From Duncaniella freteri (lineage in GTDB: Bacteria; Bacteroidota; Bacteroidia; Bacteroidales; Muribaculaceae): a stretch of DNA of 64,000 nucleotides. This document shows, in pieces, positions 18,669 through 28,256 of this stretch (within the stretch, counting starts at the first letter, position 1; each line of letters starts with the position of its first letter). Location: positions 620,001-684,000 of the forward strand of contig NZ_SJSA01000002.1 of the NCBI RefSeq assembly GCF_004766125.1, given 5' to 3'. The notes under the pieces were generated by a model. The model was given only the letters and a program-made list of their open reading frames with translations, did not search any database and was not told the origin of the DNA. Both the position numbers and the translations under genes were made by a program.

Positions 18669-20366
18669 ATGAACAAGCATCATCTCTTAGCACTCGCCAT
18701 AACTCTCCCGGCATGTGCTTATGCCCAGACAGCTGTGGACGCTTATTCCGCATCCCAGCTCGACCTGCGCGGATCAGCACGCTTTATGTCGATGGGCGGA
18801 GCCTTCACAGCTCTTGGCGGAGACATATCTACATTGAACCAAAACCCCGGCGGCATAGGAGTGTATCGCAGCAGCGACATATCGCTGACTCTTGATCTCG
18901 AACCTCAGTCCACAAAGTCCTCTGTAGGCTCTCTTACCGACAAGAACAGCCAGACCAAATTCGGAGTCAACAACTTCGGATATATCGGCTCAGTCAACAC
19001 CGGCAGCAGCGCAATGCCATTCTTCAACTGGGGTGTCAGCTTTTCTCGTGCAGCATCATTTGATCGCCGTTACGGCGGTCGCCTCGGCGAGATAGGCACT
19101 TCCTACACCAATATGGTTGCCGATTACACTACCTATGACGGTTTCACTCAGGGCGATCTCTTAAACAATAATCCGTATTTCGATTCGGATGCCCCATGGT
19201 CAAGCATACTGATGTTTGACGGATTCGGCATAAACCCTACAGGTCCAGGAGCCAACAGTTATACAGGTCTATTCAATTACGGCAGCACCACAGGCGAAGG
19301 ATGGTACGATATTGAAGAGAAAGGACATGTCGATGAGTACTCTCTCAATTTCGGCGGCAATGTAATGAACATCCTGTACTGGGGCATAGGTTTCGGAATA
19401 ACCGACATAGATTTTAAGCAATATGCCTATTATGGGGAAGCGTTCAATGCTCCCAATGTGCCGAGTTTCACACCTAAGCCCACTCCTGACGATCCAAATG
19501 CCGGAGACTATGGCTACTATTCCGGAAAAGATTATCCTCAGAACACAGGGGATTACGGCTTGACCAATTACAAGCACATCTGGGGAAGCGGATTCAACTT
19601 CAAGGCCGGCGTCATTATAAAACCGGTCAATGAATTCCGACTTGGTATTGCAGTCCACACCCCTACCTACTACAATCTCTCATATGAGGGCAACGCCACT
19701 ATGGCATTCGGTTATGACTCGCCACAGTACACTCAGAATGAAGCTAATAAATTCAACAACGGTCAGACAAGCACCGAATGGGAAGATTTCGACTGGAAGC
19801 TCCAGACTCCATGGCGTTTCATGGTGGGAGCTGCCGGTGTGATCGGCGGACGCGCAATAATCAGTGCCGATTACGAATACCGTGCTTACAGCGACATGAA
19901 AGTCAAGGACTGGAACGGCAACAACTATAATGCCTACAATGATAACATAAAGACCTTCTATAAGGGTGTAAACATCATACGCCTCGGAGCCGAATACCGC
20001 GTGACTCCCGCATTCAGCATCCGTGCCGGCTATAGCTATGAGTCGAGTCCGGTACAGACACAGCTCATTGATCCCGCAAATAACAGCGAAGTGATCTATG
20101 TCCCCACATCAGGTGCTTACGACACCGAGACTCAGCCATCATTCACACTCGACCGCAGCACAAATTATATCACATGCGGACTCGGTTATCGCTACAAGAA
20201 TTTCTACGCTGACCTCGCATACGTATACCGTCACCGCGAAAGCGACTATCAGGCATTCACCAATTATGAGGAACTTATGAATCCCGGCTCTTTTGTCTAT
20301 GCCCCTAAAGCTAAAGTAACATACAACAATAGCCAGTTAGTGCTCACTCTTGGTGTCCGCTTCTAA
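18669..20366 (+). CDS. Outer membrane protein, OmpP1/FadL-like transporter
   Basis: 565 residues with a signal peptide ending at ACAYAQ. The N-terminus reads DLRGSARFMSMGGAFTALG, then LNQNPGGIGVYRSSD, the pattern of the FadL/OmpP1-like family that is often labelled hemin receptor in Bacteroidales. The rest is a predicted beta barrel ending in a terminal strand with Phe (LVLTLGVRF). It presumably carries hydrophobic molecules across the outer membrane; the substrate is unknown. The helicase gene starts 16 nt downstream. Confidence 0.82.
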   Translation: MNKHHLLALAITLPACAYAQTAVDAYSASQLDLRGSARFMSMGGAFTALGGDISTLNQNPGGIGVYRSSDISLTLDLEPQSTKSSVGSLTDKNSQTKFGVNNFGYIGSVNTGSSAMPFFNWGVSFSRAASFDRRYGGRLGEIGTSYTNMVADYTTYDGFTQGDLLNNNPYFDSDAPWSSILMFDGFGINPTGPGANSYTGLFNYGSTTGEGWYDIEEKGHVDEYSLNFGGNVMNILYWGIGFGITDIDFKQYAYYGEAFNAPNVPSFTPKPTPDDPNAGDYGYYSGKDYPQNTGDYGLTNYKHIWGSGFNFKAGVIIKPVNEFRLGIAVHTPTYYNLSYEGNATMAFGYDSPQYTQNEANKFNNGQTSTEWEDFDWKLQTPWRFMVGAAGVIGGRAIISADYEYRAYSDMKVKDWNGNNYNAYNDNIKTFYKGVNIIRLGAEYRVTPAFSIRAGYSYESSPVQTQLIDPANNSEVIYVPTSGAYDTETQPSFTLDRSTNYITCGLGYRYKNFYADLAYVYRHRESDYQAFTNYEELMNPGSFVYAPKAKVTYNNSQLVLTLGVRF

Positions 20367-20381
20367 AAAACATCTTTTTTA

Positions 20382-22448
20382 ATGGCAAGAAAAAAGACCG
20401 CTTCACCTCCTTCACGTCAGAATGACGCGGAGGAGGTGATTGACCTTGACAATCCCGAGTTCCAGAAGGCTTGGGAATTGTTGCAATATACCAGTCAGTC
20501 CGTGTTCCTGACCGGAAAGGCAGGCACAGGCAAATCCACATTCCTACGTTACATCACCCGCCACACAAGCAAGCCTTATGTGGTGCTCGCACCTACAGGC
20601 ATTGCGGCGGTGAATGCCGGAGGACAGACCCTCCACTCATTTTTCCGTATACCGTTCAAGCCCATCACGCGCGATGACCCCGACTTTAAGCGTGACCGCC
20701 TGAGACAGCGAATGAAATATCCGGCATCACTCATCAAACTTATACGAAATCTTGAATTGATCATCATCGACGAGATATCGATGGTGCGTGCCGATATAAT
20801 CGACTTCATCGACAAGCTTCTTCGATTCTATACCCACAATGAGCGGCAGCCTTTCGGTGGCAAGCAGCTGCTGCTCGTAGGCGATGTGTTCCAGCTTGAG
20901 CCTGTGGTGACCGGTGATATGCGCGACATTCTGCGCAACTATTACCGGAACTTCTATTTCTTCAATGCCGATGCTTTCCGCGACATAAAGATTGTACCTA
21001 TCGAGCTCAGGAAAGTGTATAGGCAGACCGATATTGACTTCATTTCACTCCTCGACCGTATACGTGCCGGCATATCTACCCCCGACGACCTTGCACGACT
21101 GAATTCTCGTGTGGCACCTATGCAGTTGCCAGGAACCAGCAGCACAAAAAGATCCGACAAGGATTTCACCATGACACTCGCGACTCGCCGCGACATGGTC
21201 GACAACATCAATGAAGCCCATCTCAGCGCAATAAAGAAACCCACAGTCACTTTCACCGGCACCATCAAAGGTGAGTTCCCCGATAACTCCCTCCCCACCG
21301 ATCTGGACCTATGCCTGAAGGAAGGGGCACAGGTTGTTTTCATAAAGAACGATCCTGAACGCCGGTGGGTAAACGGCACGGTGGGAAGAGTGTCAGCTCT
21401 CGCTGCCGACCTTCTTGAGATCACCCTCGAATCTGGAGAAACTCATCGGGTCCGCCAAGAGATATGGAGCAATATCAAATACACATTCAACCCTTCATCC
21501 AAAGAGATAAAAGAGGAGGAATTGGGAAGTTTCACACAATATCCCATCAAACTTGCCTGGGCTCTGACCGTGCACAAGAGCCAGGGTCTGACATTCAATA
21601 ATGCTATAATCGATCTCGGTCATGGCGCATTTGCCGGAGGGCAGACCTACGTGGCTCTCTCTCGTTGCCGAAGTTTCGAAGGGCTCACGTTAGCCTCTAC
21701 GGTGGCTGACAGGGATATATTTGTCAATCCCGCGGTGACACAATTCTCTCGTTCGTTCAATGACCAGACGCTGATAAATGAAGCCCTGGAGAAAGCTCGT
21801 GCCGACAGTTGCTACGATAAAGCCCTAAAACTTGCCGATAAAGGTGAGTTGCCTGAAGCGTTTGACATGTTTGCCGAAGGATTGCGTAACCGTTCCATCC
21901 TTAATAATCCTGCACTTATGCGTTTTGCCCGCAGGAAACTCAATGTGGTGAAACTCATGAGCGACCGCATAGCTCATCTTGAAGCCAAAATCAAAGCCGA
22001 TGCCGAACGGTTTGCCGATATGGCAAAAGAATATATCTCCTTAGGGGATGATTGCCTGCAAGATGAAATGCCGCTTCCGGCAATAGCCAACTACGGCAAG
22101 GCCCTCACCCTGTCCCCTACTCTTATCCCGGCTCTCTACGGCAGAGCAAAAGCACACGCTATGCTCGGAGAAACGGATAAAGCTCTTGATGACTATAAAA
22201 CAATCCTTGACAATGACAGAGCCGACATAAGGGCCGTTATCGAAATGGCATCATGCTATATGGCTGAAGGGGATATCCACAATGCCATGGACCGATGCAT
22301 GCTTGCTCTTGACATGCTCGACGATATCGAATGTCCGCGCCAGTTGCAATGCAGACTGCACACATGCCTTGCCCACATATTCGAAGAGACAGGCGACTCC
22401 GAGGAAGCAGCCCGCCACAGAGCTATAGCAAAAAGGCTGAAGCGTTAA
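20382..22448 (+). CDS. PIF1-like ATP-dependent helicase with C-terminal TPR region
   Basis: 688 residues. An SF1B helicase core has Walker A LTGKAGTGKSTFLRYIT (about residue 45), LAPTGIAAVNAGGQTLHSFF, Walker B IIIDEISMVRADI and the late motif LAWALTVHKSQGLTFNNAI with YVALSRCR. The C-terminal part (about 470-688) is helical with TPR-like units (PAIANYGKALTLSPTLIPALYGRAKA is typical). PIF1/RecD2-type enzymes unwind DNA 5' to 3' and resolve difficult structures. The TPR tail suggests a protein partner. It probably shares a transcript with the upstream porin. Confidence 0.9.
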   Translation: MARKKTASPPSRQNDAEEVIDLDNPEFQKAWELLQYTSQSVFLTGKAGTGKSTFLRYITRHTSKPYVVLAPTGIAAVNAGGQTLHSFFRIPFKPITRDDPDFKRDRLRQRMKYPASLIKLIRNLELIIIDEISMVRADIIDFIDKLLRFYTHNERQPFGGKQLLLVGDVFQLEPVVTGDMRDILRNYYRNFYFFNADAFRDIKIVPIELRKVYRQTDIDFISLLDRIRAGISTPDDLARLNSRVAPMQLPGTSSTKRSDKDFTMTLATRRDMVDNINEAHLSAIKKPTVTFTGTIKGEFPDNSLPTDLDLCLKEGAQVVFIKNDPERRWVNGTVGRVSALAADLLEITLESGETHRVRQEIWSNIKYTFNPSSKEIKEEELGSFTQYPIKLAWALTVHKSQGLTFNNAIIDLGHGAFAGGQTYVALSRCRSFEGLTLASTVADRDIFVNPAVTQFSRSFNDQTLINEALEKARADSCYDKALKLADKGELPEAFDMFAEGLRNRSILNNPALMRFARRKLNVVKLMSDRIAHLEAKIKADAERFADMAKEYISLGDDCLQDEMPLPAIANYGKALTLSPTLIPALYGRAKAHAMLGETDKALDDYKTILDNDRADIRAVIEMASCYMAEGDIHNAMDRCMLALDMLDDIECPRQLQCRLHTCLAHIFEETGDSEEAARHRAIAKRLKR

Positions 22449-22451
22449 GCC

Positions 22452-22685
22452 TCAGCCATGATAACTGTTTAACGGTATAAACCTCAAAAAACTGTTTTCG
22501 ATTACCGCTACGCCGTTGAAATCAACGGTGGAGTGGCATTCTCCTGTGAATTCTCTTACCGAACATTCACACTTCCCGACGTCAAGTCCGCGGTCTGAAG
22601 GCACAGTCTCACCGGAATATGTCACTATGACATTCCGGCACCTCCTGCCATTAACAACAGCCATGTGGCATCTCACTGAAGCCAT
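22452..22685 (-). CDS. Small hypothetical protein, cysteine-containing
   Basis: 77 residues with five cysteines (RCHM, RRCRN, KCECS, ECHS) and no membrane segment or recognised domain. It starts 12 nt after the DUF4296 stop, with a purine-rich GGATCAGG just ahead of the ATG, so it could be the last gene of the ileS string. It converges on the helicase gene with 3 nt between stops. Whether it is translated is unproven. Confidence 0.45.
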   Translation of the reverse strand: MASVRCHMAVVNGRRCRNVIVTYSGETVPSDRGLDVGKCECSVREFTGECHSTVDFNGVAVIENSFLRFIPLNSYHG

Positions 22686-22697
22686 GACCTGATCCGT

Positions 22698-23483
22698 TTA
22701 TCGGTTTTTGACAACATTCTGCCCCTCTCGGGCCCTTACATTGTCGTTTCTGCCACGCGTACGCACAAGGCTTATCGAATCCAGATAGGAAATCTCCTTG
22801 GGAGACGCGGCATAATGTATGGCTCCATACACCGTTGACGCAACTTTAGCCGAATCCAGCACAAGCAGCAGACGGTTCATGCCGTCGGCAGGTCCATTGT
22901 ACCATCGGTACTCGGTTGTTCCGTCATTATAATCAACCGCCATATTGAGTGTCACAAGATTATGTGTATTCACACCCTTGACCGACAGGGTGTAACGGTC
23001 ACCACGATCCCAGTTCTTATCCGACGACACATTGAACGATATGAAATCCGAAGGTATGTTGGCAGTGTTTCTACGCATCTTTATGCCTGACCAAATATCC
23101 ACAGAATCACCGTCAAGGCTCATATGCCGTGGAGCACCATCCGATTTGCCACCTGCGCGCTCAGCCTCTTCGATACGTTTCTGAAGAATCTCTTCCGTCT
23201 TGTCGCACATTTCCATATATGCCTGTATATTATGGCCGTACCAGTATAGCGAGGTGTCCACAAGTTCGCGAGTCACACCATGCTTAGCGTATATCGACTG
23301 TTGCAACACCTTACGGAGCGAATCATTGCCGAACGTACGGTGCTCGGTCTCTACCACCGCATCCCCTATATATATGTCCGCCATGAGGCGTGCCATCTTG
23401 TCCTCCGAAATCACATAATCGGGGGTCCTGCTGCACGACATGAACATTACTATAAAAAGCAGTATGACAGGTATACGGCACAT
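22698..23483 (-). CDS. DUF4296 domain lipoprotein
   Basis: 261 residues. The signal ends MFMSC, so the lipidated cysteine is about residue 17. The DUF4296 domain (about 24-110) reads SEDKMARLMADIYIGDAVVE and KHGVTRELVDTSLYWYGHN. A second half (about 120-261) has no known fold to me. Its role is unknown. Following lspA, the enzyme that processes lipoproteins, is an arrangement I recall from other Bacteroidales. Confidence 0.8.
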   Translation of the reverse strand: MCRIPVILLFIVMFMSCSRTPDYVISEDKMARLMADIYIGDAVVETEHRTFGNDSLRKVLQQSIYAKHGVTRELVDTSLYWYGHNIQAYMEMCDKTEEILQKRIEEAERAGGKSDGAPRHMSLDGDSVDIWSGIKMRRNTANIPSDFISFNVSSDKNWDRGDRYTLSVKGVNTHNLVTLNMAVDYNDGTTEYRWYNGPADGMNRLLLVLDSAKVASTVYGAIHYAASPKEISYLDSISLVRTRGRNDNVRAREGQNVVKNR

Positions 23484-23503
23484 TTTCAGGATAATGGGTG
23501 TAA

Positions 23504-24157
23504 TTACATCCTGCCTCTCTTCGAATAACTGCGGAGCGAAAGGTCACGCAGTCCCGAAGGGGAAAGAACATACTTGTGATAAAAGACTATAAGCACGAAT
23601 ATTCCGCACGAAATGGCAGCATCGGCAAGATTGAACACAGGCTGGAAAAACAGAAAGAACTGACCTCCGACAAACGGCACCCAATCAGGCCATGTGAACG
23701 AGAACAACGGAAAGTAGAACATATCGACCACCTTACCCATAAACACAGGCGCATACCCCCCGCCCTCCGGAAAGAGGCTCGCCACCTGCGGAGGCATAGG
23801 ATTATTGAATATCAATCCGTAGAATACACAGTCAAAAATGTTTCCGGCAGCCCCTGCAGTAATCAAAGCAAGGCATATCAGATACCCTTTCGGCACCACT
23901 CTTATACGAATTATGCTATGGATATACCATACTAATGCCGATACAGCCACTATACGAAAAAGTGTAAGCGCAAGCTTGCTGCCTATGGTCATTCCGAATG
24001 CCATCCCATTGTTCTCAATGAACAGCAGATGAAACCATGAAAAAACAGGCATATCCTCGCCCAGATAGAAAGATGTCTTTACAGCTATCTTTATTATCTG
24101 GTCGAGGAGTACCGTTACAATAATGATGATGGCTACAATAGTGCCTCGTGAACGCAT
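23504..24157 (-). CDS. lspA: Lipoprotein signal peptidase (signal peptidase II)
   Basis: 217 residues with four membrane helices. The catalytic aspartates are most likely Asp145 in MGKVVDMFYF and Asp179 in VFNLADAAI; conserved FIENNGMAFGM and GAAGNIFDCVFYG are also present. An extra loop (about 115-140) separates helix 3 from the first catalytic Asp. It cleaves the signal peptide of prolipoproteins in the inner membrane, such as the neighbouring DUF4296 product. It begins 5 nt after the dksA-like stop. Confidence 0.94.
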   Translation of the reverse strand: MRSRGTIVAIIIIVTVLLDQIIKIAVKTSFYLGEDMPVFSWFHLLFIENNGMAFGMTIGSKLALTLFRIVAVSALVWYIHSIIRIRVVPKGYLICLALITAGAAGNIFDCVFYGLIFNNPMPPQVASLFPEGGGYAPVFMGKVVDMFYFPLFSFTWPDWVPFVGGQFFLFFQPVFNLADAAISCGIFVLIVFYHKYVLSPSGLRDLSLRSYSKRGRM

Positions 24158-24162
24158 ATGTG

Positions 24163-24543
24163 TTATTTTCTTTTCATATTCTTTGCCTCCACACTGCGTG
24201 TGGCGTGCGGCACAGCGCGTAGACGCTCCTTAGGTATAAGTTCTCCTGTCTCGCAGCATACTCCGTAAGTCTTGTTCTCGATACGGATCAATGCATTCTG
24301 CAAGTGTTGAATGAATTTCAACTGACGGGTAGCCAACTGCCCGGCCTCCTCTTTGGAGAGGGTCGTGGCCCCCTCCTCAAGAATCTTGAATGTCGGCGAT
24401 GTGTCGGCGATGTCATTTCCATCGGTGTTATTTATATTGGCACGAAGAGTATCATACTCCTTCTGTGCCTTGGCGAGCTTCTCCAGAATAATCGCTTTGA
24501 ACTCCTGAAGCTCCTCGTCGCTATATCTATTTTTCTCGCTCAT
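24163..24543 (-). CDS. DksA/TraR-family protein with degenerate zinc finger
   Basis: 126 residues. A long N-terminal coiled coil (about 8-90) is followed by a C-terminal region YGVCCETGELIPKERLRAVPHATRSVEAK. The classical C4 finger has two CxxC pairs; here the first pair is the adjacent Cys-Cys and the second is replaced by Ser and Ala. Zinc binding is therefore doubtful, as I recall for other Bacteroidetes members. DksA-like proteins enter the RNA polymerase secondary channel. It lies between ileS and lspA. Confidence 0.85.
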   Translation of the reverse strand: MSEKNRYSDEELQEFKAIILEKLAKAQKEYDTLRANINNTDGNDIADTSPTFKILEEGATTLSKEEAGQLATRQLKFIQHLQNALIRIENKTYGVCCETGELIPKERLRAVPHATRSVEAKNMKRK

Positions 24544-24584
24544 AATAGTGTGAGTTAGGTAATTATATGAAACGTGTTAATTCC

Positions 24585-27500
24585 TTACTTATTTAACGAA
24601 ATTTTCACATAAAGGTTCACATCATCTATGGCGAGTTCGCTGACTCCTTCCTCTCCGGCTGCAACAGGTGCGATCTCAAGAGAATTGGCAAGTACCTGAC
24701 GAGATATGTAAGATGAATACTCCCTGATAGCTTCATCAGTAGCATCGCAGGGTGAGAACACAAGGCAAATACGGTCGGTGACCTCAAATCCGCTCTGCTT
24801 ACGTATGTTCTGCACACGGTTGACTATCTCGCGAGCTATGCCTTCGCGCTTCAACTCCGGTGTGACAGTCACATCGAGTGCGATTGTCACCTGTCCGTTG
24901 TTTGCGACGAGCCAGCCCGGGATATCCTCCGAAACTATATCAACATCGCAAGCGTCAACATGAATCTCTGCGCCATTTATATTCAGGTCAATATATCCCT
25001 GCCCCTCAAGAGTTGCCACGGCCTTTGAATCAAGCGACTTGATGGCTTCTGCAACAGCCTTCATATTCTTGCCATGCTTCGGACCAAGCTTTTTGAAGTC
25101 AGGTTTCGCACTCTTTACAATGATGTTTTCATCATTGCCTACAATCTTGAGCTCTTTTACATTTATCTCATCCTTCACAAGCCCGGAGATCGCGTCAAGC
25201 ATCGAATGCATTTCATCGTCAAGCGCAGGCACCATAAGAGAGCCGAGCGGCTGACGCACCTTAATGTTGACCTTTCTGCGTAGAGCAAGTGTCATGGATG
25301 TGATATCCTGAGCCAACTGCTGACGCTTCTCAAGCTCGGGAGCCGAGAGTGACTGATCCATCTTGGGGAATTCTGCAAGATGCACTGATGTGCCGGATGC
25401 TGTGAGGGCGCGATACAGCTCGTCGGCATAGAACGGTGCAAAAGGAGCGATGAGACGCGATACTGTCTCCAGACACTGATAAAGAGTCTGATAAGCGGCG
25501 TTATCACCACTCCAGAAACGTTTGCGGTTGAGGCGTACATACCAGTTGGAGAGCGAGTCGACAAATTCTGATATCGCACGTGCTGCACGTGTGGGCTCAT
25601 AATCGTCAAGCGACTCGGTGACAGTCCCCACCAGAGTGTTGAGCAGGGAGAGCACCCAGCGGTCTATCTCGGGACGCTCGGCAACAGGAATTGCCGGAGC
25701 AGTCGGATCAAATCCGTCAAGGTTGGCATACAGTGCGAAGAAACCATATGTATTGTATAGCGTGGAGAAGAACTTGCGCGAAGTCTCCGCCACTCCGTTC
25801 TCATCATACTTGAGATTATCCCATGGTGATGAATTGGATATCATGTACCAGCGCACCGGATCGGCACCGAATTTCTCAATCTGCCCGAAAGGATCCACCG
25901 CATTGCCAAGACGCTTTGACATTTTGTTGCCAAACTTGTCAAGGACAAGCCCATTGGATACCACAGCCTTGTAAGCTACAGAGTCAAAGAGCATTCCGGC
26001 GATCGCATGGAGAGTGAAGAACCATCCGCGGGTCTGATCGACACCCTCGGCGATGAAGTCGGCGGGATATACCTCACGATTGTCAAACGCCTCCTTGTTC
26101 TCAAACGGATAATGAATCTGTGCATAAGGCATTGATCCGGAGTCAAACCACACGTCTATGAGGTCTTTCTCGCGATACATCGGCTTGCCGGACGGCGACA
26201 GGAGCACTATATCATCGACATAAGGACGGTGCAGGTCTATCTTGTCGTAATTTTCCTTTGCATATACTCCGGGCTCAAATCCAGCCTTGCGATAAAGGTT
26301 CTCCTTCATGAGTCCGGCTTCAACCGCACGGTCCATCTCGGCACAGAGCTGCTCTACCGACGAGATGCACATCTCCTCGGCTCCGTCCTCTGTACGCCAT
26401 ATGGGCAGAGGTGTCCCCCAGTAACGGCTGCGTGACAGATTCCAGTCCTGAAGGTTCTCAAGCCATTTTCCGAAACGGCCCGAACCTGTGGACGCAGGCT
26501 TCCAGTTGATGCCCTCATTAAGCTCCATCAGACGCTCACGCACTGCTGTGGTCTTTATGAACCAGCTGTCAAGCGGATAGTAGAGCACCGGTTTGTCGGT
26601 ACGCCAGCAATGAGGATAGTTGTGTGTATGCTTCTCTATCTTGTACACTTTGTCGGTGGCTTTAAGCTCCATGCATATCTGCACGTCAAGAGTCTCGGTC
26701 TCCTCTGTGGCAGCAGGGTCGTAAGCGTTCTTGACATACTTACCTTCCCATGCCTTGTAAGCCTCCGCATCAACCATCTCGCTGACAAACTTCGGATCAA
26801 GATCACTCATCAGATAGAAACGGCCTGTCATGTCGACCATCGGACGGATATTGCCGTCACGGTCTATAAGATGTAGCGGCGGCACTCCGCTCTGCTTTGA
26901 CACGCGGAGGTCATCGGCACCGAACGTGCCGGCTATATGCACAATGCCTGTTCCGTCCTCAGTGGTCACATAGTCTCCAGGTATCACACGGAACGCGCCC
27001 TCTCCCGGGTTAACCCAAGGAAGAAGCTGCTCATAATTTATACCCACAAGGTCGGCACCCTTCACTGTTGCCACCACCTCATAAGGCACAAGCTTGTCAC
27101 CCTTGTTATATTCATCGAGTCTGAGCTCGCAGGCCTTTGCATTGAAAAGCGAGCCCATAAGCGCATCAGCGGCAACCACAGTGATAGGCTTGCCCGAATA
27201 TGGATTGTAGGTGCGTACGATATTGTAAGCAATTTCCGGGCCTACAGCCAGGGCGGTATTTGACGGAAGAGTCCATGGAGTGGTGGTCCATGCCAGGAAA
27301 TAAGGTGTACCCCACTGGAAAAGAATATCCCTGTAGGGAGCAAGTGCAGGTGAATTGTCGTCAACCACCTTGAACTGGGCCACACAGGTAGTGTCCTTAA
27401 CATCACGGTAACATCCGGGCTGGTTGAGCTCGTGAGAGCTCAGTCCTGTACCGGCAGCGGGAGAATAAGGCTGGATGGTGTACCCTTTATAAAGGTAGCC

Positions 27501-28013
27501 CTTCTCGTAAAGCTTGCTCAGCAGCCACCACACAGTCTCGATATACCGGTTGTCATAGGTGATATATGCATTAGGCATATCCACCCAATATCCCATACGC
27601 TTGGTGAGGTCCTCCCACTGGTCAGTGTACTTCATCACCTCTCGACGGCATGCAGCATTGTATTCATCAACAGATATCTTCTTACCGATATCCTCCTTGG
27701 TGATGCCGAGCTCCTTTTCAACGCCAAGCTCCACAGGAAGCCCATGGGTGTCCCATCCAGCCTTGCGCTTCACCTGGAATCCCTGCATAGTCTTATAACG
27801 GCAGAAAATATCCTTGATAGTCCTGGCAAGCACATGATGGATGCCCGGACGGCCGTTAGCAGAAGGGGGACCCTCAAAAAACACAAACGACGGACAACCT
27901 TCGCGCTCCGACATGGTACGGCGGAACACATCCTCGTCACTCCACTGTCCGAGCACTCTCTGATTGATTTCGGGCAGATTCAGCCCGCCATATTCCTTGA
28001 ATCTCTTCGCCAT
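24585..28013 (-). CDS. ileS: Isoleucine-tRNA ligase
   Basis: 1142 residues, the long eukaryote-like class known in Bacteroidetes. The HIGH equivalent is in RPGIHHVLART (about residue 57) and the KMSKR loop in FGNKMSKRLGN (about residue 696). An editing domain lies between, with TTPWTLPSNTALAV, and there is a C-terminal anticodon-binding part. It charges tRNA-Ile. It is the first gene of a minus-strand operon with dksA-like, lspA and DUF4296, and it borders the capsule island. Confidence 0.97.
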   Translation of the reverse strand: MAKRFKEYGGLNLPEINQRVLGQWSDEDVFRRTMSEREGCPSFVFFEGPPSANGRPGIHHVLARTIKDIFCRYKTMQGFQVKRKAGWDTHGLPVELGVEKELGITKEDIGKKISVDEYNAACRREVMKYTDQWEDLTKRMGYWVDMPNAYITYDNRYIETVWWLLSKLYEKGYLYKGYTIQPYSPAAGTGLSSHELNQPGCYRDVKDTTCVAQFKVVDDNSPALAPYRDILFQWGTPYFLAWTTTPWTLPSNTALAVGPEIAYNIVRTYNPYSGKPITVVAADALMGSLFNAKACELRLDEYNKGDKLVPYEVVATVKGADLVGINYEQLLPWVNPGEGAFRVIPGDYVTTEDGTGIVHIAGTFGADDLRVSKQSGVPPLHLIDRDGNIRPMVDMTGRFYLMSDLDPKFVSEMVDAEAYKAWEGKYVKNAYDPAATEETETLDVQICMELKATDKVYKIEKHTHNYPHCWRTDKPVLYYPLDSWFIKTTAVRERLMELNEGINWKPASTGSGRFGKWLENLQDWNLSRSRYWGTPLPIWRTEDGAEEMCISSVEQLCAEMDRAVEAGLMKENLYRKAGFEPGVYAKENYDKIDLHRPYVDDIVLLSPSGKPMYREKDLIDVWFDSGSMPYAQIHYPFENKEAFDNREVYPADFIAEGVDQTRGWFFTLHAIAGMLFDSVAYKAVVSNGLVLDKFGNKMSKRLGNAVDPFGQIEKFGADPVRWYMISNSSPWDNLKYDENGVAETSRKFFSTLYNTYGFFALYANLDGFDPTAPAIPVAERPEIDRWVLSLLNTLVGTVTESLDDYEPTRAARAISEFVDSLSNWYVRLNRKRFWSGDNAAYQTLYQCLETVSRLIAPFAPFYADELYRALTASGTSVHLAEFPKMDQSLSAPELEKRQQLAQDITSMTLALRRKVNIKVRQPLGSLMVPALDDEMHSMLDAISGLVKDEINVKELKIVGNDENIIVKSAKPDFKKLGPKHGKNMKAVAEAIKSLDSKAVATLEGQGYIDLNINGAEIHVDACDVDIVSEDIPGWLVANNGQVTIALDVTVTPELKREGIAREIVNRVQNIRKQSGFEVTDRICLVFSPCDATDEAIREYSSYISRQVLANSLEIAPVAAGEEGVSELAIDDVNLYVKISLNK

Positions 28014-28256
28014 AATGAGATGATTTTTACTTTATTTCATCGGCAAAACCGCCGTCCTTTCAGCGCGGAATCACCCATAGTCTTAAAAATTTTCGCAAAA
28101 TTAGCAAATTTTCCTCGCATTTCCCAGAAATTCCAAAAAAGATTTTCTCCAAATACTTTAATATTATATCATATATAAAAACTGCGGTGATATCCTAATA
28201 CATATCTTAGACACCACCACAATTAATTTAAGTTGTATGACTGATACAGATCTCTC
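28014..28256. other. Intergenic gap between ileS and the capsule island
   Basis: 243 AT-rich bases. A minus-strand TAATTTTG-like -7 (28103-28096, read CAAAATTA on plus) may serve ileS, but no TTG lies at the right distance. I see no convincing terminator for the epimerase gene that ends at 28257. Confidence 0.4.

Noticed and set aside
27432..28178. 248-codon open frame opposite ileS
   Set aside because: Antisense shadow of ileS; no promoter or family-like sequence.
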